Source: Methylosinus sp. Ce-a6 (GTDB lineage Bacteria; Pseudomonadota; Alphaproteobacteria; Rhizobiales; Beijerinckiaceae). From it: a DNA stretch of 35,370 nt. Under the pieces are notes generated by a model. That model saw only the letters and a list, made by a program, of their open reading frames with translations. It made no database searches and was not told the DNA's origin. The DNA lies in NCBI RefSeq assembly GCF_009811655.1, contig NZ_BGJX01000035.1, positions 1-35,370 on the forward strand, in the 5' to 3' direction. The number at the start of each line of letters is the position of its first letter. The stretch's first letter is position 1. The translations under genes were made by a program, and so were the position numbers. Positions 17,960 to 25,874 of this stretch are shown here, one piece after another.

Positions 17960-17970
17960 AGCGCGCGGCG

Positions 17971-18447
17971 TCATCTTTCCGCTAGGCTTTCCAGCGCCGC
18001 GCCGGTCATGCGGCAGATTTTCCACTCATGCATGAGCGTCGCGCCCTGCGCCTCGTAGAAGGCGATGGACGGCGCGTTCCAGTCGAGCACCGACCATTCG
18101 AAGCGGCCGAGCTTTTCTGCGACGCAGCGCCGCGCGAGATGGGCGAGCAGCGCCTTGCCCAAGCCGGCGCCGCGAAATTGCGGCCGCACGAAAACATCCT
18201 CGAGCCAGATCCCATGCCGGCCGCGAAAGGAGGAGAAAGTGTAGAACCACAGCGCGAATCCCGCCGGCGCGCCATCGTATTCGGCGATGTCGCAGAAGAC
18301 GCGCGGATTTTGCCCGAAGAGAGCCTCCGCGAGCATTTGCTCCGACGCTTCCACCTCATGCGAGAGCTTCTCATATTCCGCGAGCTCGCGCACGAAAGCG
18401 GCGACGAGCGCGCTGTCCGCGCGCGCGGCGGGGCGGATGCGGATCAC
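17971..18447 (-). CDS. GNAT family N-acetyltransferase
   Basis: A 158-residue acetyltransferase of the GNAT fold, similar in layout to diamine (spermidine/spermine) N-acetyltransferases: IRIRPAARADSALVAAFVRELAEYEKL at the start, WLEDVFVRPQFRGAGLGKALLAHLA containing the acetyl-CoA-binding R-x-x-G-x-G loop (about 90-97), and the C-terminal WNAPSIAFYEAQGATLMHEWKI. The substrate cannot be fixed from sequence alone. Its start overlaps the end of the pabC-like gene by 4 bp, so it is probably the last gene of the pabB operon. Confidence 0.88.
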   Translation of the reverse strand: MIRIRPAARADSALVAAFVRELAEYEKLSHEVEASEQMLAEALFGQNPRVFCDIAEYDGAPAGFALWFYTFSSFRGRHGIWLEDVFVRPQFRGAGLGKALLAHLARRCVAEKLGRFEWSVLDWNAPSIAFYEAQGATLMHEWKICRMTGAALESLAER

Positions 18448-19124
18448 GCCTCGCTTTCCTCGTCGATCAATGTCGAGCGCACGAGTCCGCGCACGGAATT
18501 GCCCATGTAGAACTCCGCGTCGCCGGCGAAATCCTCGAGCCGCAGCACGCTCTCGCGCGCCTCGCCGCTGGCGAGGAGATGCGCGCGCAAAGTCCCCGGC
18601 AAGAGCCCGCAGGCGAGCGGCGGCGTCAGCAGCGCGCCGTCTCGCGCGAGAAACACATTGGTGCGCGCCCCTTCGCAGACTTCGTCGCGCTCGTTGCGGA
18701 ACAGCACCTCGTCGGCGCGGCGGCGCATCGCCGCCTCGGCGAGCTCGCGCTCATAGATTTCGCGCCGCGTCGTCTTGTGGCGCAGCATCGGATTGTCCGA
18801 TTCGAAACGCGCCTCGGCCACGGCGACGCGCCAGATCGTTCCGGGCTCGGTCGCGTCGATCGGCAGCGAGCTCGCCTCGAAACGGCCGTCGCGGCCGAGC
18901 GCATAGCGCACGCGCAGCCGCGTATCGAGGGGATCTTCGACCTCCTCGCGCAGCGCCGCGAGAAACGCCTCGTCGCTGTGGAGAAAGCCGAGCGCGCGCG
19001 CGGAGGAAGTGAGCCGCGCGACATGTTCGCCCAGATAGAGAAAGCCGCCGTCCTGCGTCCACAGCAGCGTTTCGATCAGGCCGAAGTCGTCGCTCCGGTC
19101 AGGAATTTCGCCTTGATCAGACAT
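18444..19124 (-). CDS. pabC: Class IV aminotransferase, aminodeoxychorismate lyase-like
   Basis: A 226-residue PLP enzyme of fold type IV. The probable Schiff-base lysine is in MLRHKTTRR (about residue 117), the cofactor-binding glutamate in DEVCEGARTNVFL, and the C-terminal PPLACGLLPGTLRA loop is typical. Directly after pabB it most likely makes 4-aminobenzoate and pyruvate from 4-amino-4-deoxychorismate, for folate. The conserved domain begins at DFGLIETLLW, residue 13. The assigned ATG lies 49 bp inside pabB in another frame; many bacteria have these two as one fused protein. D-amino-acid or branched-chain aminotransferase activity is less likely given the context. Confidence 0.82.
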   Translation of the reverse strand: MSDQGEIPDRSDDFGLIETLLWTQDGGFLYLGEHVARLTSSARALGFLHSDEAFLAALREEVEDPLDTRLRVRYALGRDGRFEASSLPIDATEPGTIWRVAVAEARFESDNPMLRHKTTRREIYERELAEAAMRRRADEVLFRNERDEVCEGARTNVFLARDGALLTPPLACGLLPGTLRAHLLASGEARESVLRLEDFAGDAEFYMGNSVRGLVRSTLIDEESEA

Positions 19125-20275
19125 TCTTCATATTCCTCGCGCGCCCGCGAATCGGCGACCACCGCAGAGCCGACGTTGCAGACGAGCTCCCCATCCGGGA
19201 AAAGTGTGAGCGTGCGGATCGCCACATTGAATCGGATCGCGCCATCAGGCGCGATGAGGCCGAGCGAGCCGCAATAGACGCCGCGGGGCGCGCATTCGAG
19301 ATCACGGATGATCTCCATGGCGCGGATCTTCGGCGCGCCGGTGACAGAGCCGCAGGGAAAGAGTCCGGTAAAGAGATCGGCGAGCGTCACGCCGGCGCGC
19401 AGCTTCGCCTCTATGCCGGAGGTCATCTGATGCAGCGTCGGATAGGTCTCGACGGTGAAGAGATCGGTCACGCGCACCGAGCCGACTTCCGAGAGGCGCG
19501 AGAGATCGTTGCGCAGAAGATCGACGATCATCAGATTTTCGGCGCGCGATTTTTCGTCCTGCGTCAGCAGCGCCGCGCGCGCCATATCCTCGGTCGGCAT
19601 GAAGCCGCGCCGCGCCGTGCCCTTCATCGGCCGCGCGCGGATGACGCCTTCGCAGACGTCGAAAAAGACTTCCGGCGAGAGCGAGACGATTCTCTCCGCG
19701 CCGAGCGCGACGACGCCGCCATAAGCGACCGGCTGGCGCTTGCGCAGCGCGCGATAGAGCGCGGTCGCCTCCCCCTCGTAGCGGCCATACATCGGAAAGG
19801 TCAGATTGATCTGATAGACGTCGCCCGCATAGATGAATTCGCGGCACGCTTCGAAACGTTGCGTATATTCGGCGAGGCTCCAGGCGGGCGTGAGCGCGAT
19901 CTCGGCGGAAGCGGTCTCGGTCGCGAGCGAGGCGGCGTTGCGCCATTCATATTGGCGTGGGGAGCGAAAGGCGCCGAAGAGCAAGAGCGGCGTGCGCGCC
20001 TGCGGCAGCGGGCCGCTCGCGAATTTCTTCTCCAGAGCATAGCCGAGCTCATAGCCGGCGTAGCCCGCGAGATAGAGGCCGCGTCGCGTCGCCGCCTCCA
20101 TGCGCGCGAAAGCCTGCGGGACCTCCTCGGCCGTCTCGGCGAGGATGATCTCCTCCGGCTCGTCGAAGAGCAGAGCGGCGCCGTTGCGTCCGTCCTCGAA
20201 GACGACGAAGGGGCCATCGGGCGCCTTATTGGGGTCGAAAGGCTCGCGCCCGCGAAGCTCGGCGATATGGAACAT
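19076..20275 (-). CDS. pabB: Aminodeoxychorismate synthase component I
   Basis: A 399-residue chorismate-utilising enzyme of the anthranilate synthase/PabB family. It forms 4-amino-4-deoxychorismate from chorismate with ammonia from a glutamine amidotransferase partner. The chorismate-binding domain has the family motifs: PVAYGGVVALGAERIVSLSPEVFF, RPMKGTARRG (with the lysine conserved in PabB), ENLMIVDLLRNDLSR, and LFPCGSVTGAPKIRAMEIIR. The N-terminal part (VVFEDGRNGAALLFDEPEEII) is the usual short PabB domain. No pabA is nearby. Together with the next two genes it forms a tight operon. Confidence 0.93.
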   Translation of the reverse strand: MFHIAELRGREPFDPNKAPDGPFVVFEDGRNGAALLFDEPEEIILAETAEEVPQAFARMEAATRRGLYLAGYAGYELGYALEKKFASGPLPQARTPLLLFGAFRSPRQYEWRNAASLATETASAEIALTPAWSLAEYTQRFEACREFIYAGDVYQINLTFPMYGRYEGEATALYRALRKRQPVAYGGVVALGAERIVSLSPEVFFDVCEGVIRARPMKGTARRGFMPTEDMARAALLTQDEKSRAENLMIVDLLRNDLSRLSEVGSVRVTDLFTVETYPTLHQMTSGIEAKLRAGVTLADLFTGLFPCGSVTGAPKIRAMEIIRDLECAPRGVYCGSLGLIAPDGAIRFNVAIRTLTLFPDGELVCNVGSAVVADSRAREEYEECLIKAKFLTGATTSA

Positions 20276-20359
20276 GAGAGGCGCGGCGCTCCGGTTCGGA
20301 AAGCCTATCTTATATCAGCCGGGCGCGCGTATGAAGCCGCGAGTTGGGTCGATCGCCCG

Positions 20360-20800
20360 TCATCGCTGAGCCGCGTTGCGGGAGCCTTTCGACGGCGCGA
20401 TCTTGTCGAGCAGTCGGATCAGCTGCTCGATCTCGGCCGCGCTCAGCTCGGCGAAGGCGTTCTGCAAGGCTTCGCTCAGCAAAGGCGCGGCGCGTTCGAG
20501 CAGCTCTCGTCCGGCGTCGGTGAGGTGATGCCGGATCGACCGGCCGGGCCCGCTCATCCGTTCGACGAGGCCCCGCTTCGCCAATTTGCTCACCAGCTCG
20601 CCGAGGGATTGATCCGTCATCATGCTCGCCTTCGCGAGCGCATGGGTCGATAGGGCCGGATGAGCGCGAATCCGCTCGAGAACGACCCAGAGCGCCATCG
20701 TCAGGCCCACGCTCGCCAGACATCGATCGAAGGCGGCGCTCTTGGCGATTTGCGCGCGCTTCAGGCCGAGCGCCGCCAGCCTCAATCTGTCATCGAGCAT
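20360..20800 (-). CDS. MarR family transcriptional regulator
   Basis: A 146-residue winged-helix regulator. The recognition-helix region ALAKASMMTDQSLGELVSKLAKRGLVERM and wing SGPGRSIRHHLTDAGRELLERA are those of MarR proteins, with dimerising helices at both ends. AAGGAG lies six bases before the ATG at 20800. It is divergent from an SDR gene; two near-identical 18-bp operators lie in the 68-bp gap, one touching this start codon. It therefore probably represses both itself and the SDR gene until a small, likely aromatic or electrophilic, ligand binds. Confidence 0.9.
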   Translation of the reverse strand: MLDDRLRLAALGLKRAQIAKSAAFDRCLASVGLTMALWVVLERIRAHPALSTHALAKASMMTDQSLGELVSKLAKRGLVERMSGPGRSIRHHLTDAGRELLERAAPLLSEALQNAFAELSAAEIEQLIRLLDKIAPSKGSRNAAQR

Positions 20801-20817
20801 ATAAGGCTCCTTGCATA
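20800..20817. promoter_or_regulatory. MarR operator, site 1
   Basis: TATAAGGCTCCTTGCATA, an imperfect palindrome, matches site 2 at 16 of 18 positions. It begins at the first base of the marR start codon and covers its ribosome-binding site. Confidence 0.65.
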
Positions 20818-20832
20818 GCGGTTCGGATGGTG

Positions 20833-20850
20833 TATAAGGGTCCTTGTATA
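20833..20850. promoter_or_regulatory. MarR operator, site 2
   Basis: TATAAGGGTCCTTGTATA, an almost perfect palindrome, 33 bp from site 1 (about three helical turns, so both may face the same side). It lies 18 bp before the SDR start codon; a further half-site (AAGGATATAGG) runs on into the SDR ribosome-binding site TAGGAG. Confidence 0.7.
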
Positions 20851-20868
20851 AGGATATAGGAGCCGCTC

Positions 20869-21630
20869 ATGCCCATCGTCGATTCCGCCGATCGAAAGGG
20901 CGATTTCGCCCGTGTCGCGCTTATAACCGGAGCCACCGCCGGCATGGGGCTCGAAATCGCCCGCCAGCTCGCCGCCAAAGGGTTGAAAGTCGTCATCGGC
21001 GCGCGCGACGCCGCGCGCGGTCGTCGCGTCGCCGAGGAGTTCTGCGCCGAGGGAGGGGATGCGCTTTCGGCGCCGCTGGATGTCGCCGATCCCGCTTCCA
21101 TCGCGCAGGCCGCCGCCTGGCTCTCCGGTGAGATCGGCCGGCTCGATGTGCTGGTCAATAATGCCGGAATCGCCCGCGATCGGGACAAGCGGCCGCAGGA
21201 AACGACATTGCAGGATTTTCGCGAGACCTATGAGACCAACGTCTTCGGCGTGGCCATGGTGACCAACGCCTTTCTGCCCATGCTCTCGAAATCCGAAGAC
21301 GGCCGCATCGTCAATCAATCCGCGGCCCTCGGCTCGCATAGCATGACGGCGCGCATGGAGCCGCCGCTCGTCTCGCTCAACTGGCTCGCCTATAACAGCT
21401 CGAAAGCGGCGTTGAATTCGCTCACGCTGGAATATGCGAAATTATTGCGGGGAAGCTCGGTCAGCATCGTCGCGACGTCGCCGGGACAGGTCGCGACGGC
21501 GCTCAACGGCTATCGCAAAGGCGGCGTGACGCCGGCGGAGGGCGCCGGCGTCGCCGTGCGCCTCGCCACCATGGATCCGCCGCCGCCCAATGGCAGCTTT
21601 TGGGGGCCTGGCGGCCGCATGGCCTGGTAG
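20869..21630 (+). CDS. Short-chain dehydrogenase/reductase under MarR control
   Basis: A 253-residue SDR oxidoreductase. The cofactor loop is TGATAGMG (residues 20-27), followed by ARDAARGRR after beta-2 (favouring NADP) and VNNAG at 96-100. The catalytic Ser151 lies in VNQSAALGS and the YxxxK pair is Tyr175/Lys179 in LAYNSSKAALNS. An inserted segment (HSMTARMEPPLVSLNW) lies between the Ser and Tyr. TAGGAG precedes the ATG by six bases. The substrate is unknown. The divergent MarR gene and shared operators suggest induction by a toxic or reactive compound that this enzyme may reduce. Confidence 0.9.
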   Translation: MPIVDSADRKGDFARVALITGATAGMGLEIARQLAAKGLKVVIGARDAARGRRVAEEFCAEGGDALSAPLDVADPASIAQAAAWLSGEIGRLDVLVNNAGIARDRDKRPQETTLQDFRETYETNVFGVAMVTNAFLPMLSKSEDGRIVNQSAALGSHSMTARMEPPLVSLNWLAYNSSKAALNSLTLEYAKLLRGSSVSIVATSPGQVATALNGYRKGGVTPAEGAGVAVRLATMDPPPPNGSFWGPGGRMAW

Positions 21631-21768
21631 GCCGCGGCGCTCCTCCTCGCGGCGCGCCGGCAAAAATTGCTCGCCGGCCCGTTGCGCTATATGGAACCTC
21701 CGATCGTCCTCCGGTTCCGTGAGCGCCCCATGTCCCTTCCCCCCGATCATTCGCCGAGAGAGCGCGGC

Positions 21769-22644
21769 ATGCGTCTCCTCTTCATCGGCGATGTGGTGGG
21801 CCGGGCCGGGCGCAAGGCGATACTGGAGCGGCTCCCGGAGCTGCGCCGCCGCTGGGCGCTCGATTTCGTCGTCGTCAATGGCGAGAATGCGGCCGGCGGC
21901 TTCGGCATAACCGAGGCGATCTGCGACGAGATTCTCGCCGCCGGCGCCGATTGCGTGACGACCGGCAATCATGTGTTCGACCAGCGCGAGGCGCTCGTCT
22001 TCATCGAGCGCCAGCCGCGGCTGTTGCGCCCGGTCAATTATCCGCCCGGCACGCCCGGCCGCGGGGCCAATCTCTATTCGGCGGAGAACGGCCGGCAGGT
22101 GCTGGTGGTCAATGTCCAGGGCCGCGTCTTCATGGATGCGCTGGACGATCCTTTCGCGGCCATCGAGCGCGAGGTCGGGGCCTGTCCGCTCGGCGCCGCT
22201 TGCGACGCGCTCATCGTCGACATACATGCCGAAACGTCCAGCGAGAAAATGGCCATGGGCCATTTCGTCGACGGCCGCGCCTCGCTGGTGGTGGGCACGC
22301 ATACGCATGTGCCGACGGCGGACGGGCAGATCCTGCCCCATGGCACGGCCTATATGACCGACGCCGGCATGACCGGCGACTATGATTCGGTCATCGGCAT
22401 GGAGAAGGAGGAGCCGCTGCGCCGCTTCACCCGCAAGACGCCGGGCGCTCGTTTCGAGCCTGCCCAGGGCGAGGCGACGCTCTGCGGCGTCGCGGTGGAG
22501 CTCGGCGCCGACGGACTCGCGCGCTGCATCGCCCCTGTCCGCGTCGGCGGACGGCTGGAGCAAGCGGGGCCGCGCTTTTGGGAGCGAGAGGACGAGGACC
22601 GCGGACAGCGGCTCGTCGAAGGGATCGGAGCGCCAAGGCGATGA
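21769..22644 (+). CDS. TIGR00282/YmdB-type metallophosphoesterase
   Basis: A 291-residue calcineurin-like phosphoesterase of the YmdB type; B. subtilis YmdB hydrolyses cyclic nucleotides and influences biofilm and motility choices. Metal-binding motifs are present: FIGDVVG (4-10), VVNGENAAGGFGI, TTGNHVFD, IVDIHAETSSEK and VGTHTHVPTAD. The conserved MRLLFIGDVVG opening fixes the ATG at 21769, preceded by GAGAG; ATG 21730 is also in frame. It ends at ATGA, overlapping the next gene, so the two are coupled. Confidence 0.9.
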   Translation: MRLLFIGDVVGRAGRKAILERLPELRRRWALDFVVVNGENAAGGFGITEAICDEILAAGADCVTTGNHVFDQREALVFIERQPRLLRPVNYPPGTPGRGANLYSAENGRQVLVVNVQGRVFMDALDDPFAAIEREVGACPLGAACDALIVDIHAETSSEKMAMGHFVDGRASLVVGTHTHVPTADGQILPHGTAYMTDAGMTGDYDSVIGMEKEEPLRRFTRKTPGARFEPAQGEATLCGVAVELGADGLARCIAPVRVGGRLEQAGPRFWEREDEDRGQRLVEGIGAPRR

Positions 22645-23561
22645 GATGGGATCAGCTCGGCCAATCCGACAATATAGAGGATCGTCGCGGCCAGGATTAC
22701 GCCGACGCCGACGCCGGCGCCGGGCCGCGCTTGGGCGGCGGCGGGCTCGGCATCGGCGCGATCGCCATTCTCGGCATCATCGCCTATGCGCTCGGCATCA
22801 ATCCGGCGCTGCTCATCGGCGGCGCGGAAGTGCTGAACAATATGCGCGGCGGCGGCGAGGTGGCGACGCAGCGCCATGATCGGCAGACGCGCCAGGCGCC
22901 GACCGGCGCGCCGGCGGATCGCCAGGGACGGTTCATCTCCGCCGTGCTCGCCGGCAATGAGCGCGTCTGGTCGGAAATTCTTCCCGAGCAGAAGGGCCTG
23001 CGCTTCACTCCGGCGCGGCTCGTCCTGTTCAATGGCGTCACCGGCTCCGGTTGCGGGCGCGCGCAATCGGCCATGGGGCCGTTCTACTGTCCGATCGACA
23101 AGAAGATCTATCTCGACACCTCCTTCTTCCGGGATATGGACCGGCGCTTCGGCGGCGGCGGCGATTTCGCCTACGCCTATGTGATCTCGCATGAGATGGG
23201 CCATCACATCGAAAATCTGCTCGGCATTCTGCCCAAGGTGCAGCGCGCCCAGCAGATGGCCTCGAGCCGCTCCGAGGCCAATAATCTCTCGGTGCGCGTC
23301 GAGCTGATGGCCGATTGCCTCGCCGGCGTCTGGGCCGCCCATGCCGATCAGAATTGGAAGATTTTGGAGAAGGGCGACTTGGAAAAGGCGATCGACACCG
23401 CGCAGGCGATCGGCGACGACCGCCTCCAGCGCGCGGCTCAGGGCTACGCCGTGCCGGACAGCTTCACCCACGGCTCCTCGGCGCAGCGCGTCGAATGGCT
23501 CCAGCGCGGCTTGCAGACCGGCAAGATCGACGCCTGCAACACGTTCTCTGCGCAGCGTTAG
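22641..23561 (+). CDS. YpfJ-type neutral zinc metallopeptidase (membrane-anchored)
   Basis: A 306-residue protein of the YpfJ/neutral zinc metallopeptidase family (DUF2342-like group). After a short cytoplasmic start (MRWDQLGQSDNIEDRRG, the family opening) there is one Gly-rich membrane segment (about 36-62), a linker, and a catalytic domain with HEMGHH (His184, Glu185, His188) and a downstream metal ligand glutamate probably in VELMADCLAG. GCGRAQSAMGPFYCP and KIYLDTSFF are also typical. Its substrate is unknown. The ATG overlaps the stop of the phosphoesterase gene. Confidence 0.92.
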   Translation: MRWDQLGQSDNIEDRRGQDYADADAGAGPRLGGGGLGIGAIAILGIIAYALGINPALLIGGAEVLNNMRGGGEVATQRHDRQTRQAPTGAPADRQGRFISAVLAGNERVWSEILPEQKGLRFTPARLVLFNGVTGSGCGRAQSAMGPFYCPIDKKIYLDTSFFRDMDRRFGGGGDFAYAYVISHEMGHHIENLLGILPKVQRAQQMASSRSEANNLSVRVELMADCLAGVWAAHADQNWKILEKGDLEKAIDTAQAIGDDRLQRAAQGYAVPDSFTHGSSAQRVEWLQRGLQTGKIDACNTFSAQR

Positions 23562-23602
23562 CCATTTCGAGCGCGACGGGCCGGCGAAGCTGCTGGGCTC
23601 TG

Positions 23603-24355
23603 TCACGTCATATAGACGCCGCCGTTGACCTGGATCGTCTGGCCCGTCATGAATCCGCAAGCGACGATCGTCTGCGCGATCATGGCGACTTCTTCCGGCG
23701 CGCCGTAGCGTTGGATCGGCATGTTCGGCGGCAGAGCGGCGCCGGCGATCATGTCCGTCGCGATGAATGCAGGCGCGATGGCGTTCGCGGTGATTCCGTG
23801 ACGCGCGGCATAGGCCGCATAGTGGCGCATGAGGCCCTCGAGCGCCGCCTTCGATCCGGCGTAAGGGGCGGATATCACGCCGCCCGTTCTGGCTGCGGTG
23901 GACGACAGAAAGATCAGCCGACCCCAGCCGATTTCGCGCATGTCGGGCAGAACGAGCCGCGTGACGAGATAGGCCGCGCGCGTATTCGCCGCAAAGGCGG
24001 CGTCGAAATCCTCGATCGCGTTGGAGAAGATGTCGCGACGCGTCGCGACGCCCGCATTGTTGACGAGAATGCCGATCTGGCCGAATGCGCGGCGGGACTC
24101 ATCGACGAGCCGATGGACGTCGGCGTCATTGGTTACGTCCGCTCGGATGGCGACCGCTCGCGCGCCGATCGCCTCGACGCGCGCGACCGTTTCCGCTGCG
24201 GCGTCCGCGTTCGCGACATAATTGACGACGACGGGGCAGCCGAGCTCGGCGAGCGCGAGCGCGATCGCGCGCCCGACGCCGCGGCTCGCTCCGGTGACGA
24301 TGGCCGGATAGGGCGTCTCCAGGGAGATCAGCGGCATCGGCTTCTCGCTTCGCAT
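23603..24355 (-). CDS. FabG-like short-chain dehydrogenase/reductase
   Basis: A 250-residue classical SDR related to 3-oxoacyl-ACP reductases. Visible motifs are TGASRGVG (cofactor loop), LVNNAGVATRRD, and FLSSTAARTGGVISAPYAGSKAALEG with the Ser, Tyr and Lys of the active site. The C-terminus GFMTGQTIQVNGGVYM is typical of FabG-like proteins. GGAGA lies before the ATG at 24355; the frame is open 12 residues further. It follows the glycosyltransferase-like gene by 61 bp. It is probably not the housekeeping fabG, since no fatty-acid genes surround it. Confidence 0.9.
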   Translation of the reverse strand: MRSEKPMPLISLETPYPAIVTGASRGVGRAIALALAELGCPVVVNYVANADAAAETVARVEAIGARAVAIRADVTNDADVHRLVDESRRAFGQIGILVNNAGVATRRDIFSNAIEDFDAAFAANTRAAYLVTRLVLPDMREIGWGRLIFLSSTAARTGGVISAPYAGSKAALEGLMRHYAAYAARHGITANAIAPAFIATDMIAGAALPPNMPIQRYGAPEEVAMIAQTIVACGFMTGQTIQVNGGVYMT

Positions 24356-24394
24356 GTTTTCGTCTCCGCCCGAAATGGGTGGGACAGTCACATC

Positions 24395-24424
24395 GTTTCG
24401 CTCAGATCGGTTTCGCTCAGATCG
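24395..24424. repeat. 15-bp tandem duplication across a stop codon
   Basis: GTTTCGCTCAGATCG occurs twice in direct succession (24395-24409, 24410-24424). It includes the stop codon of the glycosyltransferase-like gene; since 15 is a multiple of three, a second in-frame TGA copy follows five codons later. Confidence 0.85.
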
Positions 24425-24947
24425 CCCGTCGCGCTCTCGTCGTCATCTCCGCGGCGCGCAGACGCCGCGCGAGCGTCGCCAGATCGCCGGCGGCGCCGAA
24501 GGCGTCGCGGCGCGCGATGAGGCCGACGGGCTCTGAGAGCCGCGGGGCGATGCGCGTGAGCAGCGAGCTCGGCGCGGCGCGCAGCACCCTGGCGCGGCCC
24601 CGCTCGCCATAGGCGAGGGCGTCGCGCAACTCGTCGACGAAGCCGCGCTCCGGCGCATGGCCGGCGCGCAGCGCCAGCACGTCCGGATAGCGCAATGCGG
24701 GCAGCGCGCGGGCGAGGCCGGAGCGCGCGTCCACGGCTTCGACCAGCCCGCAGCCGGCCTCCTCGGCGATGACGCCGAGACCGGAATCGGGCGGACCAAC
24801 GAGCATGGCGTCGGCGATGAGGCCGGCGACGCAGGCGTCGATGAGCGAGGCCAGCGTGCGCACGATCGCCTCGCGCTCGGCCGACTCCTGGCCGCGCCCG
24901 CCCGTCGCCGGGGGCGTGTCGAATGCGAGAATGACCGCCGAGAGCAT
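24417..24947 (-). CDS. Glycosyltransferase family 2-like protein (short)
   Basis: A 176-residue protein opening MLSAVILAFDTPP with a following helix EAIVRTLASLIDACVAGLIADAMLVGPPDSGLGVIAEEAGCGLVEA. This is the pattern of short GT-A-like proteins in Rhizobiales annotated as glycosyl transferase (compare VxE/VADGGSxD...AxxAGC), but the DGGSTD-like acidic sugar-nucleotide motif is replaced by GPPDSG, so activity is doubtful. DALAYGERGRARVLRAAP follows. It lies between the YkgJ-type gene and an SDR gene. Confidence that it is a real gene is higher than that the family is right. Confidence 0.6.
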   Translation of the reverse strand: MLSAVILAFDTPPATGGRGQESAEREAIVRTLASLIDACVAGLIADAMLVGPPDSGLGVIAEEAGCGLVEAVDARSGLARALPALRYPDVLALRAGHAPERGFVDELRDALAYGERGRARVLRAAPSSLLTRIAPRLSEPVGLIARRDAFGAAGDLATLARRLRAAEMTTRARRAI

Positions 24948-25035
24948 GAGCGTCGCCAGTGATAGCCTGCCGTAAGACGCTCATATTCCATATTCGAGCC
25001 CGGCTCGGCAAATGCGCGCCGAGGCAGGCCAGGGC

Positions 25036-25776
25036 TCAGGCGCGCAGGGAGTCGAATGTCGCGCCGATCTCGGCGGCGTCGAAATCCGGTATGGCGGCGC
25101 AGAGCAGCGGATCGTCGCCCTCGATCCAGCGCCGCTCGGCCTCGGCGTCGCCGAGCGCGATGGCGACGGCGCCGTTGAGCTCATACAGGCGCCAGGCGAG
25201 GCCCGCGGAGCGCAGCGACGACATCATCGCATTCTGCACCAGGCTGCGGACCATGAGATGCGGCGTCGAAATCGCCGTGTCGGCGTCCCTTCCGCTCGTC
25301 GCGGCGAGGCAGGCGTCCTTGTCGTAGGAGGCGTGGCCGCGGCAGGCGAGCGGCCGCAGCCGATAGAGAAGGCAGAGGCCGGATTCGATGTAGGGGCAGG
25401 GCTGGCGCAAGGCCATGCGCTCGCTCTCCGAGCAGCCGCTGGCGAAGGCGTCGAGCGCCGCGATGCGTGCGGGGAGATCGACGCCGCGCTGCGCCAGCGC
25501 GCGCTGGTTGGCGGTCACGAAACGCGCGACGAGAAACACTTCCGGAGCCGTCGCGACGACGCGCAGCACGCAGCAGGCGGGACAGTCGCCGGCGCAGGCG
25601 ACGGCCGGCGCCCCTTCGGTCTGAATGGCGAGATTGCCCTCGAAACTGTCGAAGGCCTGCAGGCAGAGCGCGCCGATGAATTCCGGCCGGGCGCGGCGCT
25701 CGCGGATCGTCGCGTCGAAGGCCTGCGCCATGGCGTTGAAGAAAGCGGAGGGGTTTTCGGGACTCGGATCGGTCAT
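25036..25776 (-). CDS. YkgJ family cysteine-cluster protein
   Basis: A 246-residue protein with the YkgJ-type metal-binding cysteine cluster: CAGDCPACC, then PCPYIESGLCLLYRLRPLACRGH. The family is thought to bind zinc or iron (an Fe-S centre has been suggested); its function is unknown. An N-terminal helical region precedes the cluster (FFNAMAQAFDATIRERR). The ATG at 25776 directly precedes the domain. It is flanked on the same strand by the GST and the glycosyltransferase-like genes, with about 90 bp on each side, so operon membership is uncertain. Confidence 0.85.
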   Translation of the reverse strand: MTDPSPENPSAFFNAMAQAFDATIRERRARPEFIGALCLQAFDSFEGNLAIQTEGAPAVACAGDCPACCVLRVVATAPEVFLVARFVTANQRALAQRGVDLPARIAALDAFASGCSESERMALRQPCPYIESGLCLLYRLRPLACRGHASYDKDACLAATSGRDADTAISTPHLMVRSLVQNAMMSSLRSAGLAWRLYELNGAVAIALGDAEAERRWIEGDDPLLCAAIPDFDAAEIGATFDSLRA

Positions 25777-25874
25777 CGGCGCGCTCGATTGCGGGGCTCG
25801 GCTGCGTTATGTAACAAAGATACACGGCCATGGAATGGCGGGCAAGCCGTCGCTCGGCGCCGCCCGCGGCGATC

